Notes under the pieces: model-generated
Seen by the model: the letters and a program-made list of their open reading frames with translations, nothing else
What the model was told of the DNA's origin: nothing
The model's database searches: none
Program-made: the position numbers and the translations under genes
In this document: positions 23,500 to 35,115 of the stretch, in pieces
Layout of the letters: every line of letters begins with the position of its first letter
How positions within the stretch are numbered: the first letter of the stretch is position 1
Origin: Sphagnum compactum
Lineage: Eukaryota > Bryophyta > Sphagnopsida > Sphagnales
Reading direction: 5' to 3'
Assembly: GCA_965153455.1 (NCBI GenBank)
Contig: OZ234495.1
Location: 9,358,875-9,422,874, forward strand
Length of the DNA: 64,000 bases

Positions 23500-26400
23500 A
23501 TGGTGGTGGTGGTAGAGATGGATCACGGACGTCTCAAACACCGGAGCCAAACTCCCTCCAGAATTCCTGTCAAGGTGACCTCCGTCTCTCCTGCCCCGCA
23601 GAAAGAGAGCAGCTTAAGGTCTGTATCTGCAGGCCCAAGAGAGAGGCCCGTCAATACCCCAGTGGTGTCGGGTAGCGCAAAAAACGCACAGAAAGGAGGA
23701 GGTCGAAGTAAGACACCTAACCGTCTACCAGCTTCCGTGTCGTCGACGTCTATCAAGAAGCTTTCCTCCCCACCCAAGAAGGCTCAAGCTCCATCGCCTC
23801 CTCCTCTATCATGTTCTCTAGTCCAGCAAGCGAAAACTCCGCCGACCAGCAATGCTACTGTGCAGCAGCCCCTGTCTTCTCTTCCTATTAGGGGTTCAAA
23901 ACTTTCTTCTCCAACCATCCCAAGCACCTACCACAACGCGGAAGAAAATCCCTCCAAGACTAGTCGCTCAGGCAGCTCCGCACCCAATTTACCTACATTG
24001 TTACTTACGCCTGCCGTGGTTTCCAAGGTGCGCTCTCCCACACTGACAAAGAGCAACAGTAGTACCAAACTTTCTCGTGATGAGTGTCCCAGCGTATACC
24101 CCAAGGCGGCAACTAGCTCTGGCGATGGTCCCAGCGTATACCCCAAGGCGACTACTAACGCTGGCGATGGTCCCAGCGTATACCCCAAGGCAGCTACTAG
24201 CTCTGGCGATGCTGGGGAGCGGCAGCAGCGACGACGGCGGAGTTCTGAGGCGATGTCTTCAGTGTCGGGGAGCTATCCAGTCCCACACAAGACAGCGTTG
24301 CAGGAATTTCATGCGCAGAGAAAGGTTCGAATTTCTGGTTATGGCCGGAACCCATGTTTGGTGAAAGCCAGCAGCTGCATTGTACCGGAGCTACTTCCGC
24401 GTGTACCACAGTCCACATGGGATGCAAAAAAACGGTGTGGCTGGATCACTTTGCAGAGTGGTACGTAGTAGCTCTGTATCTCTGTGCATCAGCATCAAAT
24501 TAGAAACCCACCATCCATCCACCTACCTACACTAAGCTGCAAGAGAATGTGGTTTTCCTCACACAAAGGTCATGGCTTAATGTGTTATAACTTAATGTCA
24601 AATTGTAATTTTGATGTAACATATGCCATAATAAACCCCACATATTGTACATTGTAATGGAGGAAACCACACGGTTTACTTCACATGTGCCATGAGTCAC
24701 GGCCTTTTTGTGTGAGAAGAACCACATTCTCTTGTAGTGCTATGTAAGTACCTGCCTACCTACCTACCTGCATGCTTACTAGTTCATTCTTCTCAAATTG
24801 CAATCTTTGCAGATGTGCAAACATTCATGAAGCATGCAATTCAACTATCAAAGGAAAAGTATTGTCACACATGTTTGTAGCTGCTCCAAAGTCTCCTTGG
24901 AGGAAAGAATTGCACTCTTTTACTTGCCCAATTACTAGCAAACTTGACCATGATGCCAATGGACATGTTGGTATTATTCATTGGCTCTGGCCTTCAGGGT
25001 AGTGACATTGTGATGCACACAGAAACGGGGCAAAAAAATTTGGTATCCCTACATTCTTGTCATGTGTAGTCCACTGTAGAAACATTTTAGGCATTACTGA
25101 AGGATCCACTTGGGCTTCACCATGCTAACCACCATGTGTTTCCAATTTCGTATCATCCTTATCGATGTCATTTAAAGGGCAGAGCTATTATGCAATGAGC
25201 CACTTGTTTATCTTCTTCTTCTTCTTGGGAATTGCAAACCTACCTATGAAACCTGGAGCTTGGCTATGGATTGGTGCCAAGTAGTTACCTTTAGCCTGAC
25301 TGCTACAGACTGGAGCAGGCCATCCACCTAGTCCATGATATGCACACTACTTAACTTGCATTACTTTAGAAAGGGTATCTACCACAAGTCCTTGCAGCTG
25401 AACTATTCTTATTGGGGGTTGCTATTTTGGGTCCCTTCCACTCCCCCCTTTTTGACTGTGCAAACCCATGCCCCCCCCACCTGTGCACCCCAAAGTGTCA
25501 ACCTCAAATTCCTTCTTCTCTTACACAACTCTGTTTTTTCTTTGGAATTGTGTGTGAATTGGCATGGAGTTCAGATGAGGCTTATGTTGCTTATCATGAT
25601 GAGGAGTGGGGTGTTCCTGTCCATGATGACAAGTAAGTAGCAATGTCCTCTCCAACTCATCAGCCTATAAGAGCTTGTTTCATCACAATGGAAAAAGGGT
25701 TCTTTTCTTCTTTTTGGGGGGGGATGGAATTTTGAGTGATTTTCCCATCACAGCTGAGTGTGCAGTTCAGGTTTGGCAACTTCCATTAGAGGATTTATCC
25801 ACTAAGTTCTCACTGTTCAGGGTGTTGGGGATTTATGCTATAGGTTGCTCTTTGAATTGTTGGTGCTTCAAGGTGCACAGGCTGAGTTGAGCCAACCCAG
25901 AATTCTCGCCCTTCGAGAGAACTTCAGGTTAAAAAAACTGCCACTTTTGATTGTGTGAGAGTACAGCATTGCTGCCACTGGATACTGTTCCAGTAATTCC
26001 AGAGATAGCCTGTCAAGTTCCTTCTTGCACAATGCAAGAATAACGCAATTGATGAGCACATGGTATCTAGTGTCTTCCTGGTAGCTCATATTGGTATGCA
26101 TGGTGTTGCAGGGCTGGATTTGACAACTTTGACCCAGCTCTGGTAGCAAAGTATGATGAGGAGAAGATTGCAACCCTGAAGTCAGATAGGTCCATCTTAA
26201 TTCCAGAGACCAAAATGCGGGGAGCTGTTGAGAATGCCAAAAGGGTACTAGAGGTAAAGAAGTCTTAACTTTTCATAGCTGACTTTTTTTTTATCAATAT
26301 CTTCATGTCTTGTGTTTGCAACCATGAACATGCAGCACTTAGAGCCTATGGGGATTTTGGAATGGATGAACTGGTGCTTGTCAGTGCAGATAGTGGACAA

Positions 26401-26899
26401 GTATGGTTCCTTCAGCATATTTCTATGGGGCTTTGTGAACAACAAGCCAAGTGTGAGTCATTACAAATTGCAGAAGCAAGTACCAGTCAAAACTCCCAAG
26501 TCAGAGGCAATTAGCAAAGAGCTAGTACAACGAGGTTTCCAGTTTGTGGGTCCTACCGTTATGTACTCTGTTATGCAAGCAGCAGGCCTGGTTAGCGATC
26601 ACTTAGTGCATTGCTTCCGTCACCAGGAGTGTGCAGATTTGGCAGGAATCAATATACAAGGCACCAAAAGAGTTTCAGCTAGACAAACTCAAAGGTACAG
26701 ACAACATTCACAAGAGCAATACAGCAGCAACAGATGCTCTCAAGAGCTGACTTCTTGGGTGGATGCACTCAACTTTCCCACCATGTTTGGTTTTCAATCA
26801 CCTTTTGAGCTCACTCCTTACATGGATTTGGCCTGGCTTCCAATCATTGAGGAAGCATGGGAGAAAGACAGTGACACAGACATAGAGAGTGAGATTTAG
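23500..26899 (+). CDS. DNA-3-methyladenine glycosylase I (TAG family), 5 exons
   Basis: Base-excision-repair glycosylase that removes 3-methyladenine from DNA. Exons: 23500-24460, 25575-25632, 25844-25927, 26112-26253, 26390-26899. Phases agree, giving 584 aa. The roughly 300-residue N-terminus is Ser/Pro-rich and low-complexity, with 'SRIPVK' and a triple 14-residue repeat; plant members commonly have such extensions. The catalytic domain starts at RCGWI (about 312), then AYHDEEWGVP, LLFELLVL, WGFVNNKP, GPTVMYSVMQAAGL and SDHLVHC. The four zinc ligands known from E. coli TAG map to Cys313, His328, His486 and Cys490, all present. The E. coli Glu38 position is Gln349 and Trp46 is Gln357. The exon 5 acceptor at 26390 was chosen because it restores family spacing (VLE-IVDKYGSF); an earlier AG at 26334 would add 19 residues. 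The next ATG (23518) is an alternative start. Otherwise intact. Confidence 0.92.
24085..24210 (+). repeat. Three 42-bp coding tandem repeats in glycosylase exon 1
   Basis: Copies at 24085-24126, 24127-24168 and 24169-24210 each encode a 14-residue unit of the form [CG]PSVYPKA[AT]T[SN][SA]GD. Copies differ by only a few bases, so the expansion is recent. The length keeps the frame. Confidence 0.9.
24530..24739. mobile_element. CACTA-type MITE in intron 1 of the glycosylase gene
   Basis: The right end, reverse-complemented, starts CACTACAAGAGAATGTGG, very close to the plant En/Spm terminus. The left end is CACTA, five extra bases, then CAAGAGAATGTGG. Both termini continue with CTCACACAAA. The 210-bp element is flanked by the 3-bp duplication CTA (24527-24529 and 24740-24742), as expected for CACTA transposition. 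No coding capacity, so non-autonomous. Confidence 0.75.
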
Positions 26900-28083
26900 T
26901 GGAGATCTAATCATGTCAGCCACAGTATGTCCTTCATTGAGCTCAAACACTATAAACACACAGATAGGTACTACGAGAAAGTGACCACAGTAGTTATGCC
27001 CAGCGACATGGGGCAAATGGACAAAGGGTTGATACCTACAGATGGTGCAACATCTGAAGAGGCTACATGCACAGAAAAAAAATCAGGATGGATTGGATCA
27101 TATATGGTTAAAAATTGCTAAGGCTCTGTATTGCACCAATTTGAGCTGCATTTTTTGGTTCTTCAACACAGAAAATTCCAGCTCTTGTACACTCAAGTTT
27201 CAACACCATGTACCTCCATTATTCCACTTTGTACAATTTCCAGCATTTTTTTGTAAAACAGTTACAATTAAATTCATGGCCAATTTTGGCAACATATTTC
27301 TGTTCTCAGTTTTTTTGAGCTGGTAATAAGTTCTTGTTGCACACTTTTTGAATAAATCTTGTAGGTTATAAACATGTACTTTGTGGGTTGATTTGTTATT
27401 GGCACATTGAACTACTTGTAAAATATGGTGCTAGTCCAAGTGGGTTTAACTTCCACGTTCTCATGGAAAAAACAATTTCTAAAATTTTTAATTGACTTAC
27501 AGACACATAAATCATTCTAAACTGAATATCTTTTGCCTGTTGGTTAGAAAATTGTGCACAAGAATGTGCATGCTTTTGGGCTGTTGAGGGCTTTTGGGTG
27601 GTATCTAAGAGCAGAGGGAGGAAACCCATTGTTTGGGAGGGTAATGGTAGAAAACATACTAGAATGGAAAATTGTTGATCAAATAAAGTTGGTCAATGTT
27701 GTGCAATTTATGTACTAATAACAATGGTTCCAAATATCTGTTGCAATTGTATTGTACACTAAGCAAGAGTTTTTCTTCCCCAGTTTGGCAGTTTTCTCTT
27801 TTCCACAGTGCAGCCCATTTCAACTACCTGAGCTCTGGACAGCAGGTGCTTGCTCAATTATCACTCAACTCTCATTAAGAGCCTCCCGCACGACTCAATC
27901 ATAACAGGACTAGTTGAACCACAATTGTCAATAGTGTTTTTGACATTGGGTCTGGCTTTTAGAGGCAAGGCCACCACACTTTGGATTTTTCAGCATCAAA
28001 GTAGGATCCACAAAGAATGAATGCCTGATTTGGTAGTGAAGGAAACAACAGTGAATGAACTGACAAGGGAAATTGCATGGTGA
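26900..28083. other. Convergent intergenic region (3' UTRs)
   Basis: The region lies between the stops of the plus-strand glycosylase and minus-strand cyclin. It probably holds both 3' UTRs. No separate gene recognised. Confidence 0.5.
27351..27356 (+). terminator. Candidate polyadenylation signal of the glycosylase gene
   Basis: AATAAA lies 452 bases after the stop codon in a T-rich context, followed by TTGTAGG. Confidence 0.4.
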
Positions 28084-30889
28084 TCAGCTGCTGCTGATGC
28101 TGCTGCTGCTGGGACTCACTGTCTTGACTGTGTTTGACAAAGTGGGAGGTGTAAGTTTGGCAACAGACAGAAACCTGGTGTTTGAGTATTTTTTGTGTAC
28201 TACTGTCAAGCTCCCTGTACCTGCCTTGCTTTGGAAAGCTACCATCATTGTTGCACATTCCCTGTAACATGAAGGTGCAGAGTACATTAAGGCCAGATTG
28301 TGCAATGTTACTACAGGTTATGAACTTCAAAACAAAGAACTATGGTGAAATGCACCAAACAAAGGAGAGGAGTGGAGAGATGCGTGAGCATACATGAGTT
28401 GGGCTTCAGAGTAACCAGAGTGTTCTTGCAGTGCAGGACCCCAGCAGGGTTTTCTTGCAAGAGTGTTCTGTGCAGTGTATACAGCTGCTGCTGCCAAGTG
28501 TGAGGGACAAAACTTGACCATGCTGTATTCTGTGAGGCAGAGTTCTACCAAATACCATGACACCATCTCTAACTCTGTTGCAACAGCCTTCTCCTGCATC
28601 AGAAAGAGCCAGTATCAAAACTACCAGATCACACAACACTTTTCACATCAGTAGTTGCTCTTTCTAGGCCTTGTACATAAACAGGATGCAGTTTCAGAAG
28701 GACAGGGAAACAGAAATTGAACCGGTACCTCTTTGTCAGCAGCAGCAGCTTTGAGGCAACGTGCCACAAATACATATGGGGTTGGAACTGTCAAATTGAA
28801 CTGCAGAGTGTTCAACATGGATTTCTCCATGTTCAGTATTTGCTCACGTGTGTACGCATTGTCGGAAATAAATACAAAGTCATGTACCTCAGGCGCCCAT
28901 ATTTCCTCATATTTAGCAGCCAGTAGCAGTGCCGTCACACCCACCAGCTGCAGATTCTTGCGGGACACACTTCGTACACTCAGATATCGATCAATCAGAT
29001 TTGTTGTCAGATACAAAGTCTCCATCATCAGCTTGAACTTCAAATGGACCTGCACAGAAACTCCCGTTATTACTACTATCTTAGGCTGCAGGGACTAGAG
29101 ATGCTAGCATAAGACAATTTACGCTTCAAAAGATGTGTATCTGTAACCAAATGGCAAAGACTGCATGTACTATGTACCTCAATGAGCCAGTCAATAAGGA
29201 TGGCACGCATTTTCTCGTTGATATCTGCCTGCCGAGTCATATAGTCAGCTGGCACACAGCTCTCCACCTGGACCTCAGGTGCAGTGCATTTTGTCAAATC
29301 CAATCAAGAACAAATGAAAGTGAGCAGACCAGTTATCAAGCTCTGAGAACACCTATCACATTAAAAGCATTGAACCATCAAGAAATCTGCCAAATCTACC
29401 ACCTGAACTGACCTCGGTCTTGCGGTAGAAGGTGTAAATGTCCTCAACATAGTCCACAACAGCAAGCTGGTTGCCAATATCATGCTGATCAATGTTGGAG
29501 ACTGGCACCTCTGCTTCCTGCATCTCAGCATCAATTCCACCACATGCTGCCTGCACACATTTATGTTGAGAAAACAGCTATGAAACTTCTTCTTCTTAAA
29601 TTTTGATTTACAGTTTGTACTCAGGATATACTACCATAGAAGGCTAGCAATAGTGATTAAGAAAGCATTCAGAAAGGTATTTGGGAATACATACTGCACT
29701 GCGGGCTGTCAACAAGGCTGTAAGGGTCTGGTCCTCCTTCTTGACAGCAGCTAAACGTGCATGTGCCTTGAGGCGGGAGGGGCCTGCAGCTTGTCCTGGC
29801 TTATGAGCTGCTGATGACCTTGCCTGTCCAGATGTAGTAGAGTGGGCATCATGAAGTGGCACTGCTGCACCCGAGACTGCAATGTCCCGTGGCTTAGCAG
29901 ATGCAACAGTGCGTCTTTGCTTAGCACCCCAGGATGCAACACCCTCCAATTTCACTTCAGCCTGCACTTCCACCTTCGCTGTCTGAGCCAAGAAACACAA
30001 TTGCAAATGTTAGACTCAGCACTGAAACCTTTCATAGGACTGACAGGGAAGCTTGTTGGGAGGTGGTGGACAATCTGAATGCTACAATTTACAAGAATGT
30101 GTGATTTTATACCATGGGTGCAAGTGGTTTTGTTGCATTCTGGCTGTTGAGTGGAGCCGCTCCATACCTCCTGCAGCATTCCAAGCAAGCCTTGGTTAGA
30201 AAGTGTAAGCACAAGAGTCACCTTCAAGGTAGGAAATCCTGTAATCAATTCGACAGGAAAGGTCTGCACATTCTTGCTGCCAATAATATTTGCATGGTTT
30301 TTGAGTGCAGATCTGAAAACAAGGGTCTGAATTTTCATACCATGTGACAGCCCGATTCTCATTTGGTGCAACTTGCTTCACAATTGCATTCCTATCCTCA
30401 ACGACAATCCAGCATTTCAACTATAAGTATAAAAACTTTAGTTGTTGATTCCAGAGCCTTCTTCTTGCTCAACCCAATACATTGTTCTTTTTTCAATCAT
30501 AGCCTAGTAGTAGGGTGGTCACAGCTCATCCATGAGGAGGGTCGTAGATTTGTTACTTGATTTCCCTATGTTTCGGGTGCACCCATGATGATGATCATGA
30601 TTGAGTAATTTGGTGTGTATAAATGTTTTCAGAAGAAACTTTGGTTCGAAATAAGGAACTTACTCTTGAACACTGTCCTTGCTCACATTACACCGCACAG
30701 ACATTGCACCCACAAGGTTGCCAATGTCTCCCAATGCTCTTCGATTGCTAGCCTGCGCTGCCCTTGCCACATTGTGGCTGCTGCTGCTGTTGTGGTGTTG
30801 CCTCCCTGTACCTGCTGTTGCAGCTGCACTCTCGCATGCCAATCCCTCTCCTCCATCAACAAGATTTCCATCTCCATCTCGATGCACAT
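28084..30889 (-). CDS. B-type cyclin (mitotic cyclin)
   Basis: Mitotic cyclin, the regulatory partner of CDKs at G2/M. Exons read with agreeing phases (minus): D-box exon ending at 30687 (GTGAGC donor), 29982-29695, 29550-29413, 29267-29178, 29049-28729, 28593-28394, 28261-28084. The destruction box [10 protein letters not shown] is present for APC/C degradation. The cyclin N-box carries [13 protein letters not shown], typical of B cyclins, then [27 protein letters not shown] and, in the C-terminal box, [13 protein letters not shown] and HSGYSEAQL. The start is unresolved. The D-box frame is open upstream with no ATG, while ATGs at 30889 and 30856 lie in another frame. A 59-nt GT-AG intron (30811-30753) would join them in frame, giving about 441 aa. 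A frameshift or an upstream exon are alternatives. The exon 4 acceptor is also uncertain (29267 or 29273). Body confidence high, N-terminus low. Confidence 0.9.
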
Positions 30890-31714
30890 GGTTGAGATCT
30901 TGTTCAAGGAAGTAGGACAAAACCTCGAAGACTAAGCAAAGCCTATGCAGGAAACCATCAGAAAACCCACAAGAGGGCTTTGGAGATTGTTGTTTCTTCT
31001 AACCTTTGGAGGGAGGAGCGGGCTTGCCGCCATGATGCTCCCCACGCCTGTTCTCATCAGCGAATGCTGTTTGTTGCTGTTGCATCCACCAGCATACACA
31101 CAATAATCCACCATCAAACCTCTTGTTCATTTCTTTGTATATCTGAAAAACCAAACTCAAAACCGGACTGCTTGAAAACCAGTGCAGAGATTAGCAATGC
31201 CACGAATGTCATGCTACTCACCCTCGTAGCAAGCATGGTGGTTCCCAAGAGAACTGCTGAGCAAGCAGAGCGTGAGAAGCCCCTTAGAGAAGGGGAAGGG
31301 AAAATGTAGTCACGAAAACCAACAAAAACTCCTTTCCCTTTTTTCACCTACGCGCACAACTGAGTCCAACAGAAGACCAATCACCCACCAAACCACCACC
31401 AGCATTGGCACCCAAGAAACAAAGGAATTGGAAACGGAAGCCAACGCTATAGGGAACAACAGAATCACCACATGAGCTTGGATTGCCAATGCAGCAACGA
31501 CACAAGCACCCAGAATCTTGGAAGTTTTGTTGTTGAGCTGATGAGCCCCAAACGCACAACAGCCTACAAAACTTCTACACACTCTACTCTCAAACTTCTT
31601 TTCAGACAAACAGAACCCACCCACGACCCAAAAGCACACCACAGCTCCACTCCAGACGACAACAACAAAACTAGCAACCATACAAAATGCAGCGACCAGA
31701 AGGCGTGGACATAT

Positions 31715-31743
31715 GCAGGAAGGAAGGAAGGCAGGCAGGCAGG
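31715..31743. repeat. (GGAA)n/(GGCA)n compound microsatellite
   Basis: Four-base repeats GGAA x3 and GGCA x3-4 lie in the cyclin upstream region, just before the AACGG cluster. Confidence 0.8.
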
Positions 31744-31756
31744 TTGTTGCGGCAAA

Positions 31757-32200
31757 TGTGCAACGGCTCTCTGGCCCCAACGGTACTCGCTATTCCTATA
31801 CACACTTGATGTTGTGCTGCTGGTGCTGCTTGGCATATCATCAAAACGGTCGAAAGTTGATCAACATCCAAGGACCGTTGCCAAAAAAAAAAATTGGGGC
31901 TGGCCGATCCGGCAACTTTCTCTTCTCTTTTGTTTTCCCCGTCTCATCATCATCAGCATCATGAACGGCATTGTGATTCAATTGGCCCTGTCCGGCGGAG
32001 GCGGAGCACATGCACCCACCGGCAGGCCGCGGGGGTCGGGCAGCACACGACAACGGACGCGAGCATTCATGACACGCAAGGTCCAAAGGGACGCATGCTT
32101 TTGTCTTCAACGGAAATGAATGACTGGAGCCATGTCACGTGGATGAAAAAGCATTACCTCTTTTCATTCATCTCACACTAGTCTAGCATCTGCCGTTGGC
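31757..32200. promoter_or_regulatory. Cluster of AACGG (MSA-core-like) motifs upstream of the cyclin gene
   Basis: Seven AACGG cores occur in about 440 bases: plus strand at 31762, 31779, 31845, 32052 and 32109, minus strand at 31875-31879 and 32193-32197. Two have CCAACGG context (CCCCAACGGTA at 31779; CCAACGGCA on the minus strand) and three are followed by T after AACGG. The mitosis-specific activator element of plant B-type cyclins has the core CCAACGG and is bound by three-repeat MYB proteins. Chance expectation for a 5-mer on both strands over this length is about one. Confidence 0.6.
32117..32180. repeat. Solitary unit of the 65-bp satellite near the cyclin promoter
   Basis: This segment ('aatgactggagccatgtcac ... 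cattcatctcacac') is an isolated, better-preserved copy of the unit that forms the tandem array at 32600-33135. Confidence 0.7.
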
Positions 32201-32599
32201 CCAATTGTGAACTTGTTGCCCTACTTATTTTTCCTTTGAAAACCCTTTTTGTTTTTTTTGGGTAATTTAACTGAATTTTCAATGACAAAAAAATTACTCA
32301 AAATTCAACACATCCAACACCACACCTTAGGCCTAAAAATTTCCAAATCACATTGTTAAATCCTACTCACCGAGGGCTTGACAACAATTACCAAGAGTGC
32401 ACCCCAATCCCTCTATATTTTGTTTTTTTGATTTAAATCAATTTTTAAATATTCAATCACTTCTTCACCATAGCTCACAACATTATGAACCCAACTCAAT
32501 AACTCGTTGAGGGGCTTTCCAATGGTACCAAGAATGTGGCAAGAGGTGCCATGGTTTGGGAGATCTCAATGTGACAAACAAACAACCTTCATAGATTAC

Positions 32600-33135
32600 C
32601 ACCAATGAATGACTTCTGGAGTCATGTCATATCAATGAAGCCTTACCTCTTTTCATCCATCTGACATTTGCCATGAATGACTGGAGTTGTGTCATGTGGA
32701 TGGAAGCCTTACCTCCTTTCGTTTCATTTGACATTACCATGAACGACTGGATTTGTTTCATATGGATGTTGCAACCCTACCTCTTTTCATTCATCTGATA
32801 TACCCATGAATGTTTGGAGTCATGTCATATGGATGAAACCATACCTTTTTCACCAATCTTACATAACTATGAATGACTGGAGTCATGTCATACAGATTGA
32901 AACCCTACCTATTTTCGTCCATCTGACCTTTGAGCCATGAATGACGGGAGTCATGTCGTATGGATGATGAAACCATACCTTTTTCACCAATCTTACATAA
33001 CCATGAATGAGTGGAATCATGTCATACATATTTGAAACCCACCATATTTTCATCCATCTGACATTCGAACCATGAATGACAGGACTCATATCATATGGAT
33101 GAAAACCTAGCTATTTTCATCCATCCGATATTACT
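32600..33135. repeat. 65-bp tandem repeat array, about 8 units
   Basis: Units begin 'atgaatgactggagtcatgt' and end 'ttcatccatctgacat', at about 32603, 32672, 32738, 32806, 32869, 32937, 33003 and 33072. Units at 32806 and 32937 share a distinct end (ACCAATCTTACATAAC), while those at 32869 and 33003 share another. This is a higher-order dimer of about 132 bp. Confidence 0.85.
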
Positions 33136-33239
33136 TCTTTAGACAAGAAAGAAAAAAGGGAAAATTATTTTAAGGAAATGAGAACTTATTTTTAGGGCTG
33201 CCCATTTTAACCTCCGGTGTTTATTCACCTTGCGTTTTT

Positions 33240-33960
33240 TAAGTGTTCAATTTATGACGAGTTCATGCGATATACTAAGATCAGCTCGACCCACACCCCC
33301 TATTTGGGCCTCTACCAGTGTTTATCGCATCCATCATAGAGTGTTAACAATTGTTTCCCCCAGCTCCGCACCCATGAGAAATTGGACAGTATATTATAAG
33401 AGGTGAGATAAGGTGAGCGACTGGATGCCTGTTATTACTCAGTTGTGGATGAACCTCAACCAAGTTAATATTTGGTTTCACCTTGGTAACCAATTCCGTA
33501 AGAAATAGGTCTCATATGTAGTAGGTAGATAGGAAGGAAAATATGTAACTACTAAGTATTAGATGGTTTATACATAGATAAATAAGGGCTGTTTTTTACT
33601 ATCTGTCTACTAACAACCCAGCTACCAACTGAGCTAATCACCATGGTTAGCTAGGAAACTGTTTCCAGACCAGTTAGGGTTTGGGGTGGGTGCATCCTTC
33701 ATGGTGTGCTGGTTCACCGTGGCCAGTAAGTTGTGTGCCTGGAGAAAGCTGGGTGGTCGTTTGTAGCTTCTTGTCCCCTTGTAGGGAAGTCAAAGAGTAT
33801 GTATGTGATGAAACCCTGCCAATCATAAATAAATCAAAGCACCCAAAAAAAAAAAAAGGTGGAATACAAGGAACAAAATGGAAGGACCCACGTCCAAGAA
33901 GGCAAAACAACACCTAAGAGGGCTAACCACAAAAGGAACATCAAGTTCCCGAACCCCCTC
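33240..33960. repeat. Possible diverged LTR or dispersed repeat
   Basis: The block 'gacccacaccccctatttgg ... tgttaacaattg' matches 62370-62475 in degenerate form. A TGTTAACA just after the conserved block looks like an LTR start, but no matching CA end or 5-bp target duplication was found. Confidence 0.3.
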
Positions 33961-34341
33961 CCCCCCTCCTCCTATCGTGAGAAGGATATCATGTATGTGC
34001 ATTATTATGGGAGCTTGATATGAACGAACTTTCGTTAGGTCTAATCAGGTCCAGTTTCAGATGCTTTTGACCTTTGTGTAATTAATGTTTTGTGGTTGCA
34101 AGAGGATAATTGAATAGAAGTGGCATATGTTTCACAAATTTTTCTTGGCAATGCTCAAAATTAGGCTTATTGGAATGATTGGAGGCTTATTGGAATGAGG
34201 CAGCAGCTCCTCGCAATGTGGCTCGGCCCCAGGCCCCTCATGGTGAGTGCAAACCAACAACAATTAAAATAGGAAACGTAGTCCCATGATGTTCTCGCAA
34301 AAATGAACTCACAGCCTTGCCCCCTTATGGCCAGTGCAAAC

Positions 34342-35115
34342 CAGTGTTGAGCGGATATCTGGATTATCTGGATTTTTCGAATATTTGTCTCAGATGTCAG
34401 TCCCGATATCGAAATTGACATTTGACAAATATCACTGAGAGTGATCTCCGGTCTGATATTTGAGTGCCAAATATCATCCACCATGATATTCGATGCCCTT
34501 GATATTTGAAAATTATGTCGAATATAAAGATGTTGATATCCGACCTAGATATCAGATCTAAACTCGGATATCAAAGTTAGTAAAATTAGTAATACTTATT
34601 TATTTTGTTTTTTTCATTTTTCTGATGCAGCTAGGGTGGTGAAAATTGTTAGACAATTTTAGACTGGTTTAGGCACACATTTTCAGAGGTCTCTTGAAAG
34701 TTGTAGCCAGTAGTAATTATTGATTGTTACATCTATATTTTTTAATTGATTTATGATTTTTTTGAGAGTGTTTTTTAGAAAAAACAATTATTTGCAACAA
34801 AACATTCCCTTTTTGAAAAAGGATATTGCCTTTCAGAGATTTTTCGCCCCCAAAAAAACTCGCACACAACATAATTGACAAACAATTTTTTGAATCTTTG
34901 ATATCCGAATCTGTTGATATCTGACTAATAAATAAATGACGGATATCTGGGAACAATGATATCTGAATCAGATTGAAAAATGTGAAAATCTGATATTCAA
35001 TCAGGATATCCTTTTTTTTAAATAAAATATGTAATATCCTTATCCGACATATAAAGGAAAGTTGGATATCATGAATTGACAAATATCCCAAAACAGTGAT
35101 ATCCGCCCAAAACTA
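34342..35115. mobile_element. Non-autonomous hAT-like element with 8-bp target duplication
   Basis: Left terminus CAGTGTTGAGCGGATATC (34342-34359). The right terminus, reverse-complemented, is TAGTTTTGGGCGGATATC (35098-35115), so 15 of 18 bases match. The exact 8-bp direct repeat GTGCAAAC flanks it (34334-34341 and 35116-35123), diagnostic of hAT transposition, and the CAGTGTTG-type end is typical of hAT elements. The 774-bp interior has no transposase. It is packed with GATATC/AATATC motifs, probably subterminal binding repeats. Confidence 0.82.

Noticed and set aside
31472-32119. 215-residue plus-strand open frame
   Set aside because: It overlaps the cyclin upstream region, is low-complexity (Thr/Gln/Asn-rich), has no recognisable domain, and is explained by an A/C-rich strand.
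33345-33850. Solo LTR beginning TGTTAACA
   Set aside because: No matching CA terminus or 5-bp target duplication was found, so only a low-confidence dispersed repeat is listed.
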